A stretch of DNA of 64,000 nucleotides from NCBI GenBank assembly GCA_902364065.1, contig CABJCJ010000001.1, forward strand, positions 124,001 to 188,000, given 5' to 3'. Position numbers and translations under genes: made by a program. Origin of the DNA: Veillonellaceae bacterium SB90 (lineage in GTDB: Bacteria > Bacillota > Negativicutes > Selenomonadales > Selenomonadaceae). How positions within the stretch are numbered: the first letter of the stretch is position 1; each line of letters starts with the position of its first letter. Positions 32,985 to 41,485 of the stretch are shown piece after piece. The notes under the pieces were generated by a model. It saw only the letters and a program-made list of their open reading frames with translations, had not been told where the DNA came from and did not search any database.

Positions 32985-33881
32985 ATGTTAGAAGGGCGTG
33001 TCATCAAGGCCTACAACAGTTTTTTCTATGTGGCAACGTCAGAAGGATTGATTTCGTCCAAGCTGCGCGGCAAATTCAAGAAGACGCGCAAGAGCACGGG
33101 TGTTGTCCCGGGTGACCGCGTGGCCGTGGAACGCCTGCCAGAGGGCACGGGCGTCATCGAGCAGCTGCTGCCGCGCACCAATCTGCTGCGGCGTCCGGCT
33201 GTGGCCAATCTCACGCAGGTCGTGCTGACCTTTGCGGCAGCTCAGCCGGATCTTCATCCGCTGCTGCTCAACCGTTTCCTCGTGCTGGCGGAATGGTCCG
33301 GCATTGAGAAGATCATGATCTGCGTGAATAAGATGGATCTCCTCAACAGTCCCTGGGAAGCATTCCTCTCGGCCTACGAGCGCATCGGCTATCCTGTCCT
33401 GCGCGTCTCGGCGCATACGGGAGCGGGCATTGAGGAACTCCGCGACCGCCTGCGCGGTGAGATTTCCGTTTTTGCCGGCCCTTCCGGTGTGGGAAAATCC
33501 TCGCTGATGAATACTATCGATCCGTCGCTCTCGCTGCAGACCGGCAAGGTCAGCGACAAGATCAAGCGCGGGCGTCATACGACCCGTGTGGCGGAACTGC
33601 TGCCGTATGAGGGAGGCTACATTGTCGATACGCCCGGTTTCAGCGCAATGGAACTCATGGAACTCGATACGGCGGATCTGCCGGACTGCTTCCCGGAGTT
33701 CCGTCCTTACCTTGGCGCCTGCCGCTTCCAGCCCTGCAGCCACAGCCATGAACCAGGCTGTGCCGTCAAGGAAGCCGTGGAAAAAGGCGCGATTGACGAG
33801 GAACGCTATCAGGCATATCTGAACATCCTGTCGGAAATAAAAGAAGGTCAATTGCTCGCGAGAAAGAAGGAATATAAATGA
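32985..33881 (+). CDS. rsgA: ribosome small-subunit biogenesis GTPase RsgA
   Basis: Circularly permuted GTPase that checks late 30S maturation. 298 residues: N-terminal OB fold (LEGRVIKAYNSFFYVAT), GTPase motifs in permuted order (NKMDLL as G4, then GPSGVGKSSLMN as G1 and DTPGFSAMEL as G3), the switch GRHTTRV, and a C-terminal zinc site CRFQPCSHSHEPGC. It overlaps rpe by four bases. The kinase-rsgA-rpe order is the Firmicute pattern. Confidence 0.96.
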   Translation: MLEGRVIKAYNSFFYVATSEGLISSKLRGKFKKTRKSTGVVPGDRVAVERLPEGTGVIEQLLPRTNLLRRPAVANLTQVVLTFAAAQPDLHPLLLNRFLVLAEWSGIEKIMICVNKMDLLNSPWEAFLSAYERIGYPVLRVSAHTGAGIEELRDRLRGEISVFAGPSGVGKSSLMNTIDPSLSLQTGKVSDKIKRGRHTTRVAELLPYEGGYIVDTPGFSAMELMELDTADLPDCFPEFRPYLGACRFQPCSHSHEPGCAVKEAVEKGAIDEERYQAYLNILSEIKEGQLLARKKEYK

Positions 33882-34528
33882 TTAAGATTGCACCATCCAT
33901 CCTGTCGGCTGATTTTTCCCGCCTGGCTGAAGAAGTCAAGCGCGTGACGGACGCCGGTGCGGAATACATTCACATCGATGTTATGGACGGCACGTTCGTG
34001 CCGAATATCACGCTCGGTTCGCCGGTCGTCAAGAGCCTGCGCAAGACGTCGGAGGCCGTCTTTGATGTGCATCTCATGGTCGAGCATCCTGAGACGCAGA
34101 TTGAGGCCTTTGCTGATGCCGGTGCTGACATCATCACATTCCATGTCGAGGCTGCAAAGCACAGCCATCGCATCGTCCAGCAGATCAAGGCCGCTGGCTG
34201 CAAGGCAGGCATCGCCGTGAATCCGGGGACGAGTCTCGCGATGATCGAGGAACTGCTGCAGGATCTCGACATGGTTCTCATCATGACGGTGAATCCGGGC
34301 TTCGGCGGCCAGAAATTCATCGAGTCGCAGCTTGACAAGATCCACATGCTGCGTCACACAATCCAGGATATGGGCTTTGACTGCGACATCGAAGTCGATG
34401 GCGGCATCAACGCGGAGACGAGCAAGCTGGTCCGCCAGGCCGGTGCCAATGTTCTCGTAGCCGGTTCTGCCATCTATGGCACTGATGATGTGGCCAAGTC
34501 CATCGCGGCCATTCGTGGCGATGCCTGA
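33878..34528 (+). CDS. rpe: ribulose-phosphate 3-epimerase
   Basis: Interconverts ribulose-5-phosphate and xylulose-5-phosphate in the pentose phosphate pathway. 216 residues, full TIM barrel. Motifs: IAPSILSADFSRL at the N-terminus, HIDVMDGTFVPN (metal His and catalytic Asp), FDVHLMVEHPE, MTVNPGFGGQKF and the catalytic Asp in EVDGGIN. The ATG overlaps the rsgA stop (ATGA). No thiamine pyrophosphokinase gene follows, although this is common in related clusters. Confidence 0.97.
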   Translation: MIKIAPSILSADFSRLAEEVKRVTDAGAEYIHIDVMDGTFVPNITLGSPVVKSLRKTSEAVFDVHLMVEHPETQIEAFADAGADIITFHVEAAKHSHRIVQQIKAAGCKAGIAVNPGTSLAMIEELLQDLDMVLIMTVNPGFGGQKFIESQLDKIHMLRHTIQDMGFDCDIEVDGGINAETSKLVRQAGANVLVAGSAIYGTDDVAKSIAAIRGDA

Positions 34529-34596
34529 GGAGATGTTCCTGTTTCAATTTTAGATTCAGTCCGGCAATTCCCGCCGGGTAAGGAGTATCCAGAGAT

Positions 34597-35280
34597 ATGG
34601 AAAAAGCAGTCGTTTTACTTTCGGGAGGCCTTGACAGCTGCACGTGCATGGCAGTCGCCAAGTCCAAGGGATATGAGGTATATCCCATCAGTTTCAATTA
34701 TCACCAGCGTCACAGCATTGAACTTGAGGGCGCGAAGAAGATAGCCGCCTTTTACGGTGTCAAGAAACATCTGATCATCGAGACGAACATGGAGGCCATT
34801 GGCGGTTCGGCACTGACAGATGAGCACATCGAGGTGCCGGAAGGCGATGTCAACCGCACGTCGGTGCCGCCGACGTACGTGCCGGCCCGCAACCTGATTT
34901 TCCTTTCGTATGCGATGGGCTATGCGGAAGTGCTCGGCGCAACGCATGTCTACATCGGCGTCAATTCCGTCGATTATTCGGGCTACCCGGACTGCCGCCC
35001 GGAATTCATCCAGAAGTTCCAGGCGCTGGCGGATTACGCGACGACGGCCACGGCTGTCAAGGGACAGCACATCACCATCGAGACGCCGCTGCAGGATCTT
35101 TCGAAGAAGGATATCGTCCTTTTGGGCACGAAACTTGGTGCGCCGTTCCAGTTTACGCACAGCTGCTACAAGGGCGGCGAGAAGGCCTGCGGTGTCTGTG
35201 ACAGCTGCAAGCTGCGCCTGCGCGGCTTTGCGGAAGCGGGCGTCGAGGATCCCGTCCCGTATGAGACGAGGGATATCTGA
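34597..35280 (+). CDS. queC: 7-cyano-7-deazaguanine synthase QueC
   Basis: ATP-dependent conversion of 7-carboxy-7-deazaguanine to preQ0 on the way to queuosine. 227 residues. The PP-loop is LSGGLDSCT near residues 8-16; FNYHQRHSIELE and PARNLIFLSYA are family motifs; the C-terminal zinc site is CYKGGEKACGVCDSCKLR. The folE2 gene begins at its stop, so the enzyme for the first step and this later step are co-expressed. queD and queE are not in the window. No preQ1 riboswitch fold was recognised in the 68-base gap upstream. Confidence 0.96.
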   Translation: MEKAVVLLSGGLDSCTCMAVAKSKGYEVYPISFNYHQRHSIELEGAKKIAAFYGVKKHLIIETNMEAIGGSALTDEHIEVPEGDVNRTSVPPTYVPARNLIFLSYAMGYAEVLGATHVYIGVNSVDYSGYPDCRPEFIQKFQALADYATTATAVKGQHITIETPLQDLSKKDIVLLGTKLGAPFQFTHSCYKGGEKACGVCDSCKLRLRGFAEAGVEDPVPYETRDI

Positions 35281-36074
35281 TGCGCGACGTACAGAATCAG
35301 ACAGATGCCCGCGGCATCGCCATCCAGCGCGTCGGCATCAAGGATGCGCATCTGCCGTTCCTGATCAAGACAAAGGATGGTGGTTTCCAGCAGGTGCTGG
35401 CGCGTATCCGCTTTACGGTGTCGCTGCCGATGGAGTACAAGGGCACGCATATGAGCCGTTTCCTCGAAATCCTCATGCCGTGGAGTACGAAGCCGCTGGC
35501 TGAACCGGAAATGGAAGCCATGCTGGAGGAGGCGTTGGAACGACTCGATGCCCAGTCGGCAGAAGTAGAGCTCGCGTTCAAATACTTCATTGACAAGTAT
35601 GCGCCAGTCAGTGGACGCCGTTCCATTCTTGACCTCGATTGCCGCTTCAAGGGGACGAAGCGGCGGGGGGAGGCCATGGTTTTTGAGCTCGGCGTCGATG
35701 TGCCGTTTACCTCTCTCTGCCCCTGCAGCAAGGAAATCTCCGCTTACGGGGCGCATAACCAGCGTTCGGTCTGCCGCGTGGAAGTCCGCTTCCAGCCGGG
35801 AGAAGAATGCATTTTCATCGAGGATCTGGCAAAGCTCGTGGAGGCTCAGGGGTCGTCACCCATCTATCCGCTGCTCAAGCGCGAGGATGAAAAATACGTG
35901 ACGGAAGCCGCTTACGAGAATCCGAAATTCGTGGAGGATATCCTGCGCGATACGGTGCTTGCCCTGCGCAAGCTGCCTGGCATCGCCTGGTTTTCCCTGG
36001 CATGTGAGAATTATGAGTCGATCCACAACCACAATGCCTTTGCGGCTCATGAGGAGTACGTCGCCCGGCCGTAA
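35280..36074 (+). CDS. folE2: GTP cyclohydrolase FolE2 (type IB)
   Basis: Converts GTP to 7,8-dihydroneopterin triphosphate, the shared first step of folate and queuosine synthesis. 264 residues of the COG1469 family: QTDARGIAIQRVGIKD, VSLPMEYKGTHMSRFLE (with the conserved Glu/His), LCPCSKEIS with the active-site Cys pair region, and ISAYGAHNQRS. Unlike zinc-dependent FolE, this type tolerates other metals. Placement directly behind queC (TGATG junction) suggests it feeds queuosine as well as folate. Confidence 0.95.
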   Translation: MRDVQNQTDARGIAIQRVGIKDAHLPFLIKTKDGGFQQVLARIRFTVSLPMEYKGTHMSRFLEILMPWSTKPLAEPEMEAMLEEALERLDAQSAEVELAFKYFIDKYAPVSGRRSILDLDCRFKGTKRRGEAMVFELGVDVPFTSLCPCSKEISAYGAHNQRSVCRVEVRFQPGEECIFIEDLAKLVEAQGSSPIYPLLKREDEKYVTEAAYENPKFVEDILRDTVLALRKLPGIAWFSLACENYESIHNHNAFAAHEEYVARP

Positions 36075-36103
36075 GGCGATGTGCCGGCAGGAATGGAGTT
36101 TTC

Positions 36104-37090
36104 ATGAATAAGTTTTACAAGCGTTTTTTCATATTGATCCTGCTCGTGCTCGTGATTTCGGGAACGGTCATTTACACGACGGTCGATATCAATACGCTCA
36201 AGAATCTCGACCGGTTCAAGAGCTGGTCGATTGCACTGGCCCTGTTTGCGGTTTCATTGGGACTCTTCTTTGATGGCAGCCGCCTGATGCATCTCGTGAA
36301 GATCTCGGGTGAGAAAATCACGCTCTATCAGGCGGTGCAGGTCATATTCGGCAATTACTTCCTGGCGCTCCTGACCCCGGGGGCTACGGGCGGCGCCGTC
36401 GCACAGCTCATGTTCCTGCGCCATGCGGGCGTGCCGACGGGCAAAGCTGCCGTCCTGGTCATCGTGCGGACCATCCTGTCCATTTTCTTCCTGATCTTAT
36501 GCATGCCCTTCATTTTCATGCATGATTCAGGCATCGTGCCCGGCATCTCGAACGATACGTTGATGGCCATTACGATTACAGCCTTCGTCGTCATCGTCAT
36601 CATGGTGGTGGGAGCAAGGCGCGGCTATCTCGATTACCTCGTCATCCGGCTGACGCGGAACATGAAGCGTCAGCGCCGCATCAAGGTTTTCGCCTTCTAC
36701 CGCGATACGAAGAGCGCCATCGCCCTACTTGCGGCTTCGCCGAAATCCATGCTGCTGGTCTTCGTGGAGTCAGGGCTCAACCTGCTCTGCATTTATGCCA
36801 TTGTGCCCTGCCTGCTGCTGGGACTTGGCGTCACGGATGCGGACTGGTACAGCGTCATGGGACGCATGATTTTCCTGAACATGTTGCTGTACTTCACGCC
36901 GACGCCAGGCGGCTCCGGCGTCGCAGAGGGCGGTTTTGTGCTTCTGTTCAGCGACACGGTCCCGGCGGGCACCGTCGGCATCGTGGCCGTCTGCTGGCGC
37001 TTGATTGCCGAATACATCCCGTTCCTCGTCGGGCTCTACTACACGCTGACGGTCTTTGGACGCGATTTCCTCAACCGCCAGCTGCGCTGA
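36104..37090 (+). CDS. flippase-like multi-helix membrane protein (LPG synthase TM/UPF0104 family)
   Basis: 328 residues with about eight membrane helices. It belongs to the family of the MprF N-terminal flippase domain and AglD-type proteins: FGNYFLALLTPGATGGAVAQ and FTPTPGGSGVAEGGFVLLF are the two conserved glycine/proline loops. Members move lipids or lipid-linked compounds or act on envelope synthesis, but no substrate can be named. No C-terminal synthase domain is present. It sits 46 bases ahead of the cobalamin cluster on the same strand; a functional link to cobalamin is doubtful. Confidence 0.8.
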   Translation: MNKFYKRFFILILLVLVISGTVIYTTVDINTLKNLDRFKSWSIALALFAVSLGLFFDGSRLMHLVKISGEKITLYQAVQVIFGNYFLALLTPGATGGAVAQLMFLRHAGVPTGKAAVLVIVRTILSIFFLILCMPFIFMHDSGIVPGISNDTLMAITITAFVVIVIMVVGARRGYLDYLVIRLTRNMKRQRRIKVFAFYRDTKSAIALLAASPKSMLLVFVESGLNLLCIYAIVPCLLLGLGVTDADWYSVMGRMIFLNMLLYFTPTPGGSGVAEGGFVLLFSDTVPAGTVGIVAVCWRLIAEYIPFLVGLYYTLTVFGRDFLNRQLR

Positions 37091-37136
37091 CTGCCTGATC
37101 GGCAAGATAACATGATTTTTCAAAGGAGGATGAGAG

Positions 37137-38246
37137 ATGGGCGAGAAGGTTTTGCGCGGCGGCTATACCACCGGGGCCTGCGCGGCGGCTGGTGTCAAGG
37201 CTGCCCTGCTTTACGCGCAGGGCAGGCCGTGGCAGGTCGTGACGCTTATGGCGCTTGACGGCACGATGCTGACGATACCCGTGCGCGCGGTCTGCCGCAC
37301 GCAGCAGGGGCTGCAGGCTGAAGTCATCAAGGAGTCCGGTGATGATCCCGATATCACGAATGGCGTCTCGGTCTTCACGACGGTTTGCCGGCGGGAGGAT
37401 GAGGAGCCCATGCGCTTTGCGGCGGGAGAGGGCATCGGCACGGTGACGAAGCCGGGCCTTTCGGTACCCGTCGGCGAGCCTTCCATCAATCCGGGGCCGC
37501 GCAGACTCATGCGCCGGGCGGCGGAAGATGTCCTCGGCACGAGTGCGGGCCTTTCCGTGACGATCGCGATCCCGGCCGGGCGGGAACTGGCCAGGAAGAC
37601 GCTCAATCCCGTGCTCGGCATCGAAGGCGGCATTTCCGTCATCGGCACGACGGGCGTCCTGCGCCCCATGTCGGAAGAGGGCTTCAAGAATTCGCTGGTG
37701 CCGCAGATTGATGTGGCGCTGGCAGCGGGCTATCAGGACCTCGTCTTCGTGCCGGGCAAGATCGGCGAGCGTCTGGCCCTTTCCTGGGGCCTGCCGCGGG
37801 AAGCCATCGTCGAGACCAGCAATTTCATTGGCTTCCTGCTTGAAGCAGCTGCCGACCGTCATGTTTCCCGCGTGCTGCTTCTCGGGCATATCGGCAAGCT
37901 CGTCAAAGTGGCCGCGGGAATTTTTTATACGCATAACCGCATCGCCGATGCGCGTCTCGAAACGATGGCGGCGTATGGCGCTGCGGCGGGCCTTGAGACG
38001 CAGGATGTGCAAAGGGTCCTCGCGAGCAATACGACAGAAGATGCCCTGGCGGTCCTGCGGGAAGCGGGCCTCCTGCCAGGCGTTTGCCACACCTTGGCGG
38101 AGCGTGCCGGTGAGCGTGCTGAGCGCTACTTGTTCGGGCGCATGCAGGTCGGTGTGGCCATGATGACCATGCAGGGCGAGCTCCTTGGCATGAATGAAAC
38201 AGCGGAAGCAATCGGGAGGGATTACGGATGGAATCAGAAGGTCTGA
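37137..38246 (+). CDS. cbiD: cobalt-precorrin-5B C1-methyltransferase CbiD
   Basis: Methylates C1 in the anaerobic (early cobalt insertion) cobalamin pathway. 369 residues. Family marks: RGGYTTGACAAAGVKAAL at the N-terminus, KESGDDPDITNG, and GEPSINPGPRRLM, then LLGHIGKLVKVAAGIFYTHN. AAAGGAGG precedes the ATG. It starts the cobalamin cluster. The 46-base gap upstream is too short for a cobalamin riboswitch, so control must come from elsewhere. It overlaps cbiE by 19 bases. Confidence 0.96.
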   Translation: MGEKVLRGGYTTGACAAAGVKAALLYAQGRPWQVVTLMALDGTMLTIPVRAVCRTQQGLQAEVIKESGDDPDITNGVSVFTTVCRREDEEPMRFAAGEGIGTVTKPGLSVPVGEPSINPGPRRLMRRAAEDVLGTSAGLSVTIAIPAGRELARKTLNPVLGIEGGISVIGTTGVLRPMSEEGFKNSLVPQIDVALAAGYQDLVFVPGKIGERLALSWGLPREAIVETSNFIGFLLEAAADRHVSRVLLLGHIGKLVKVAAGIFYTHNRIADARLETMAAYGAAAGLETQDVQRVLASNTTEDALAVLREAGLLPGVCHTLAERAGERAERYLFGRMQVGVAMMTMQGELLGMNETAEAIGRDYGWNQKV

Positions 38247-38911
38247 ACCAGGAACGGGCAGTGCTGCCGTCGCATCGCATCGTCGTGGCCGGCATCGGGC
38301 CAGGGAATCCTCATTACATGGTTCCCGCGGCCCGGGCTGCCATAGAGGAGGCCCGCGTGCTCGTGGGCGGCCGCCGTGCGCTCGCACAGTTTGCCCGGCC
38401 GGCTGGCAGCGGGCAGGAAACCATGGCAGTGACGCGGGATATTGCAGGCGTCATGGCTTTCATCAAAAGCCATCTTGCGGCCTCTGACGTCGTGGTCATG
38501 GTATCGGGCGATCCCGGCTATTATTCGCTGCTCGATGCGCTGCGCCGCTGCTTCCCGCCTGCATGCCTGAAGGTGATCCCGGGAATCAGCGCGATGCAGC
38601 TGGCCTTTGCGCGGCTGGCCCTGCCCTGGCATGAAGCGACGCTCCTGTCCTTCCACGGCAGGCGGCCGCAGGATGCGCAGCTTGCATACCGGCCCGGGCG
38701 CATCCTCGGACTCTTGACGGATGCGCATTACACCTCGCATACGATTCCCGCCATACTGCTGGCAGCCGGCTGGCCCGCGGATACAGGACTTTACATCTGC
38801 GCCCGTCTTTCCTATGAGGATGAAGCGGTTACGGCGACGACGCTCGGCGAAGCGGCTTCCCTGCCGGAAGTCGTGAGCTCCGTGCTCGTCGTCGTGGCGC
38901 CGGAGCCGTAG
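38228..38911 (+). CDS. cbiE: cobalt-precorrin-7 C5-methyltransferase CbiE
   Basis: SAM-dependent tetrapyrrole methylase acting at C5. 227 residues: VVAGIGPGNPHYMVPAA (N-terminal glycine loop), VVMVSGDPGYYS, and VIPGISAMQLAFARLGLP-like text (here ending LALPW) are tetrapyrrole methylase motifs. It is separate from cbiT, which follows, whereas many bacteria have the fused CobL/CbiET. GGGAGG supports the ATG within the cbiD end. Confidence 0.93.
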   Translation: MESEGLNQERAVLPSHRIVVAGIGPGNPHYMVPAARAAIEEARVLVGGRRALAQFARPAGSGQETMAVTRDIAGVMAFIKSHLAASDVVVMVSGDPGYYSLLDALRRCFPPACLKVIPGISAMQLAFARLALPWHEATLLSFHGRRPQDAQLAYRPGRILGLLTDAHYTSHTIPAILLAAGWPADTGLYICARLSYEDEAVTATTLGEAASLPEVVSSVLVVVAPEP

Positions 38912-38949
38912 GAGAGCACGAGTCCAGAAGCTTGAGAGGAGGAAATCTT

Positions 38950-39534
38950 ATGGAATTTGGCATCGATGACGCCCAATTCATTCGCGGCAATGTGCCGATG
39001 ACAAAGCAGGAGATTCGCATCCTGACAATCGTCAAGGCGCATATCCACCGTGCGGATATCGTCTATGACATCGGAGCCGGTACGGGCTCTCTTTCCATCG
39101 AGGCGGCCAATCTGGCGCCTGAAGGCAGGGTATATGCCCTCGAGCGCAATGCGGAAGCCGTCGCACTCATCGAGGCGAACAAGAAACACTTCGGCATTGC
39201 GAATGTCGAGGCGCTGCATGCGGAAGCTCCAGCCGGTCTTGACGAACTGCCAGCGCCCAACGTCGTGCTGATCGGCGGCAGCGGCAAGCACCTCAATGCC
39301 ATTCTCGAGGCCGTGACGGAAAAGCTCGTGCCGGGAGGACGCATCGTTCTCAACTGCATCACGCTGCAGACGGTTATGACTGCCATTTCCTTCATGCGCC
39401 GTCACGAGGACATCTATACGTACGATGCCATCCAGGTGCAGGTCAGCCGCCTGCAGCGCGTCGGTCCGTACGACATGGCCAAGGCCATGAATCCCATCTA
39501 CATCATCACTTGCACAAAAGGAGGAACGAACTGA
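38950..39534 (+). CDS. cbiT: cobalt-precorrin-6B C15-methyltransferase (decarboxylating) CbiT
   Basis: Methylates C15 and removes the C12 acetate carboxyl. 194 residues with a class I Rossmann methyltransferase fold: VYDIGAGTGSLSIEAA is SAM motif I, VYALERNAEAV motif II. The N-terminus GIDDAQFIRGNVPMTKQEIR is typical of CbiT. GAGGAGGAAA fits the ATG at 38950; the frame upstream of it is not used. The stop touches the cbiF start. Confidence 0.95.
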   Translation: MEFGIDDAQFIRGNVPMTKQEIRILTIVKAHIHRADIVYDIGAGTGSLSIEAANLAPEGRVYALERNAEAVALIEANKKHFGIANVEALHAEAPAGLDELPAPNVVLIGGSGKHLNAILEAVTEKLVPGGRIVLNCITLQTVMTAISFMRRHEDIYTYDAIQVQVSRLQRVGPYDMAKAMNPIYIITCTKGGTN

Positions 39535-40290
39535 ATGGTTCATATTGTTGGAGCAGGTCCCGGCGACCCGGAACTCATCACGGTCAAGGGACAGCGCTAT
39601 CTAAAGGAAGCCGATGTCGTCATCTATGCGGGCTCGCTCGTCAATCCGCAGCTGCTCGACTGCTGCCGCAGTGATGCCAAGATCCTGAACTCTGCGCATA
39701 TGACGCTGCCGGAGGTCGTGGCAGCCGTGGAAGAAGCCGAGCAGGCGGGCAAGATGACCGTGCGCCTGCATACGGGTGATCCCGCCATCTACGGAGCCAT
39801 CCAGGAACAGATGGATGCCTTCGAGAAGCGCGGCATCGCCTATGATGTCGTCCCGGGCGTCAGTTCGTTCCTGGCTACGGCAGCGGCTTTGAAGCAGGAA
39901 TACACGCTGCCCGGCATCTCGCAGACCGTCATCATCACGCGCCAGGAAGGCCGCACGCCGGTGCCGGAGCGCGAGAAGCTTCGGAGTCTGGCTGCGCATC
40001 AGGCGACGATGTGCATCTTCCTTTCCATCACGATGCTCGAGGATGTCGTCAAGGAACTCATCGCCGGCGGCTATGAGGAAACGACGCCGATTGCCATCGT
40101 GCAGAAGGCTTCGTGGCCGGATCAGAAAATCGTGCGCGCCACGCTTTCCACCATCTGTGAGGCCATCGAGGGCAAAGGCATCGACCGCACGGCCATGATT
40201 GTCGTCAGCCGCTGCCTCGGCTCCGATTACGAGCTGTCACGCCTTTACGCGCCGGAATTCTCGCATATGTTCCGCAAGGCCTCGAAATGA
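39535..40290 (+). CDS. cbiF: cobalt-precorrin-4 C11-methyltransferase CbiF
   Basis: SAM-dependent tetrapyrrole methylase, 251 residues. Motifs: VHIVGAGPGDPELITVKG, VIYAGSLVNP, RLHTGDPAIYGAIQEQ, and VPGVSSFLATAAALKQEYTL-type text followed by SQTVIITR, all characteristic of CbiF/CobM. The ATG directly abuts the cbiT stop, and cbiG overlaps at the end. Confidence 0.96.
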   Translation: MVHIVGAGPGDPELITVKGQRYLKEADVVIYAGSLVNPQLLDCCRSDAKILNSAHMTLPEVVAAVEEAEQAGKMTVRLHTGDPAIYGAIQEQMDAFEKRGIAYDVVPGVSSFLATAAALKQEYTLPGISQTVIITRQEGRTPVPEREKLRSLAAHQATMCIFLSITMLEDVVKELIAGGYEETTPIAIVQKASWPDQKIVRATLSTICEAIEGKGIDRTAMIVVSRCLGSDYELSRLYAPEFSHMFRKASK

Positions 40291-41393
40291 GGACGGCGGT
40301 CTTTGCCCTGACGCAGCAGGGCGTGCAGTGCGCCGGACGCGTGCTTTCCTGTCTGGAGGAAGGTGCAGAGCTTTTTCTGCCCGAACGCTTTCTGGCCCTG
40401 CAGGATGCTCCTGCCGCTTCTCTGCCTGCTGCGGCGGATAAGATCCATGGCTTTGCACGTCTGCGTCCTGCCGTGCAGCAGGTATTTCCGCGCGTCGAGG
40501 CTATGGTGTTCATCATGGCCACGGGCATCGTCGTGCGCATGATTGCGCCGCTGCTCAGGAACAAGCTCGAGGATCCTGCCGTCGTGGTGCTCGACGAACA
40601 GGGACATCACGTCATCAGCCTCCTTTCCGGCCACGTGGGCGGGGCCAACAGCTTGACACACCTGCTGGCGGGGGCGCTAGGCGCGGATCCCGTCATCACG
40701 ACGGCCACCGATGTGGAAGGCCTCATGGCGCCCGACGCCTGGGCCTCAGGCCTCGGGCTCAGGCCCTGGCCAAAGCCGCATATCCAGACGGTCAATACGG
40801 CCCTGCTCGAGAAGAGGCCTCTTCCGTATTACGTTTCCCCGGGGATGCCTGCGAGGGAAACATATGAGGGCTGGCTGACTGCACACGGCCTCGACTGGCA
40901 GATACAAGACGGGCGGGCCGTGCAGAAGGGGCCGGCTGTCATCCTTGCACCAGAGCGGGAACTGCCGCCTCTGCAGGCTGTGCCGGATGATGTGCTCTGC
41001 CTCGTGCCGAGGCCTCTTCTGGCAGGTGTCGGCTGCAAGCGAGGCATGAGCGCCGCACACATCCTGGAGGCTCTGCAGGAAGCCTGCCGGCGCATCGGCA
41101 TGCCGCTGGCGCGCATTGCCGCTCTCGGCAGCACGGACGTCAAGTCGGACGAAGCCGGCCTGCTGGCAGCTGCCGCTGAACTGACACGTCCTCTTCATTT
41201 TTTCTCGCAGAAGGAGCTGGCAGAGGCCATTGCCGCTTACGGCCTGCAGGAGTCGCCTTTTGTCAAGAAGACCATCGGCGTCGGCAATGTCTGCGAAGCG
41301 GCAGCCGCCTGCTGCAGTAAAGGGCGCGTGCACTTTGCGCTGCTCAAGACACGCTTTGCGGGCGTGACGGTGGCGCTGGCCTGGGGCAGCTGA
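40287..41393 (+). CDS. cbiG: cobalt-precorrin-5A hydrolase CbiG
   Basis: Opens the delta-lactone of cobalt-precorrin-5A, releasing acetaldehyde; specific to the anaerobic pathway. 368 residues: the N-terminal domain with FIMATGIVVRMIAPLL and DEQGHHVISLLSGHVGGAN, a variable middle, and the C-terminal CobE-like domain GVGCKRGMSAAHI with ALGSTDVKSDEAGLL. The ATG overlaps cbiF (ATGA). This gene shows the pathway here is the oxygen-independent one. Confidence 0.95.
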   Translation: MRTAVFALTQQGVQCAGRVLSCLEEGAELFLPERFLALQDAPAASLPAAADKIHGFARLRPAVQQVFPRVEAMVFIMATGIVVRMIAPLLRNKLEDPAVVVLDEQGHHVISLLSGHVGGANSLTHLLAGALGADPVITTATDVEGLMAPDAWASGLGLRPWPKPHIQTVNTALLEKRPLPYYVSPGMPARETYEGWLTAHGLDWQIQDGRAVQKGPAVILAPERELPPLQAVPDDVLCLVPRPLLAGVGCKRGMSAAHILEALQEACRRIGMPLARIAALGSTDVKSDEAGLLAAAAELTRPLHFFSQKELAEAIAAYGLQESPFVKKTIGVGNVCEAAAACCSKGRVHFALLKTRFAGVTVALAWGS

Positions 41394-41424
41394 GCGGCAG
41401 GGTCTAGGGCATAGCCGTTGTTTA

Positions 41425-41433
41425 TGGTATAAT
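41425..41433 (+). promoter_or_regulatory. possible internal extended -10 promoter before cbiH
   Basis: TGGTATAAT (TGn plus perfect TATAAT at 41428-41433) lies in the only sizeable gap of the early cobalamin cluster, about 52 bases before cbiH. No -35 is recognisable. Confidence 0.45.
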
Positions 41434-41485
41434 TGGAAAAGAGTTTTGCTTGGAGCAGGACAATGGATTTTTCAGGAGGTTTTTC

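Noticed and set aside
34529..34596. preQ1 riboswitch upstream of queC
   Set aside because: Only a short CCGG/CCGG pairing is possible; the characteristic H-type pseudoknot with an A-rich tail could not be laid out.
37091..37136. Cobalamin riboswitch ahead of cbiD
   Set aside because: The gap of 46 bases is far shorter than a cobalamin riboswitch, and the B12-box consensus is not seen.
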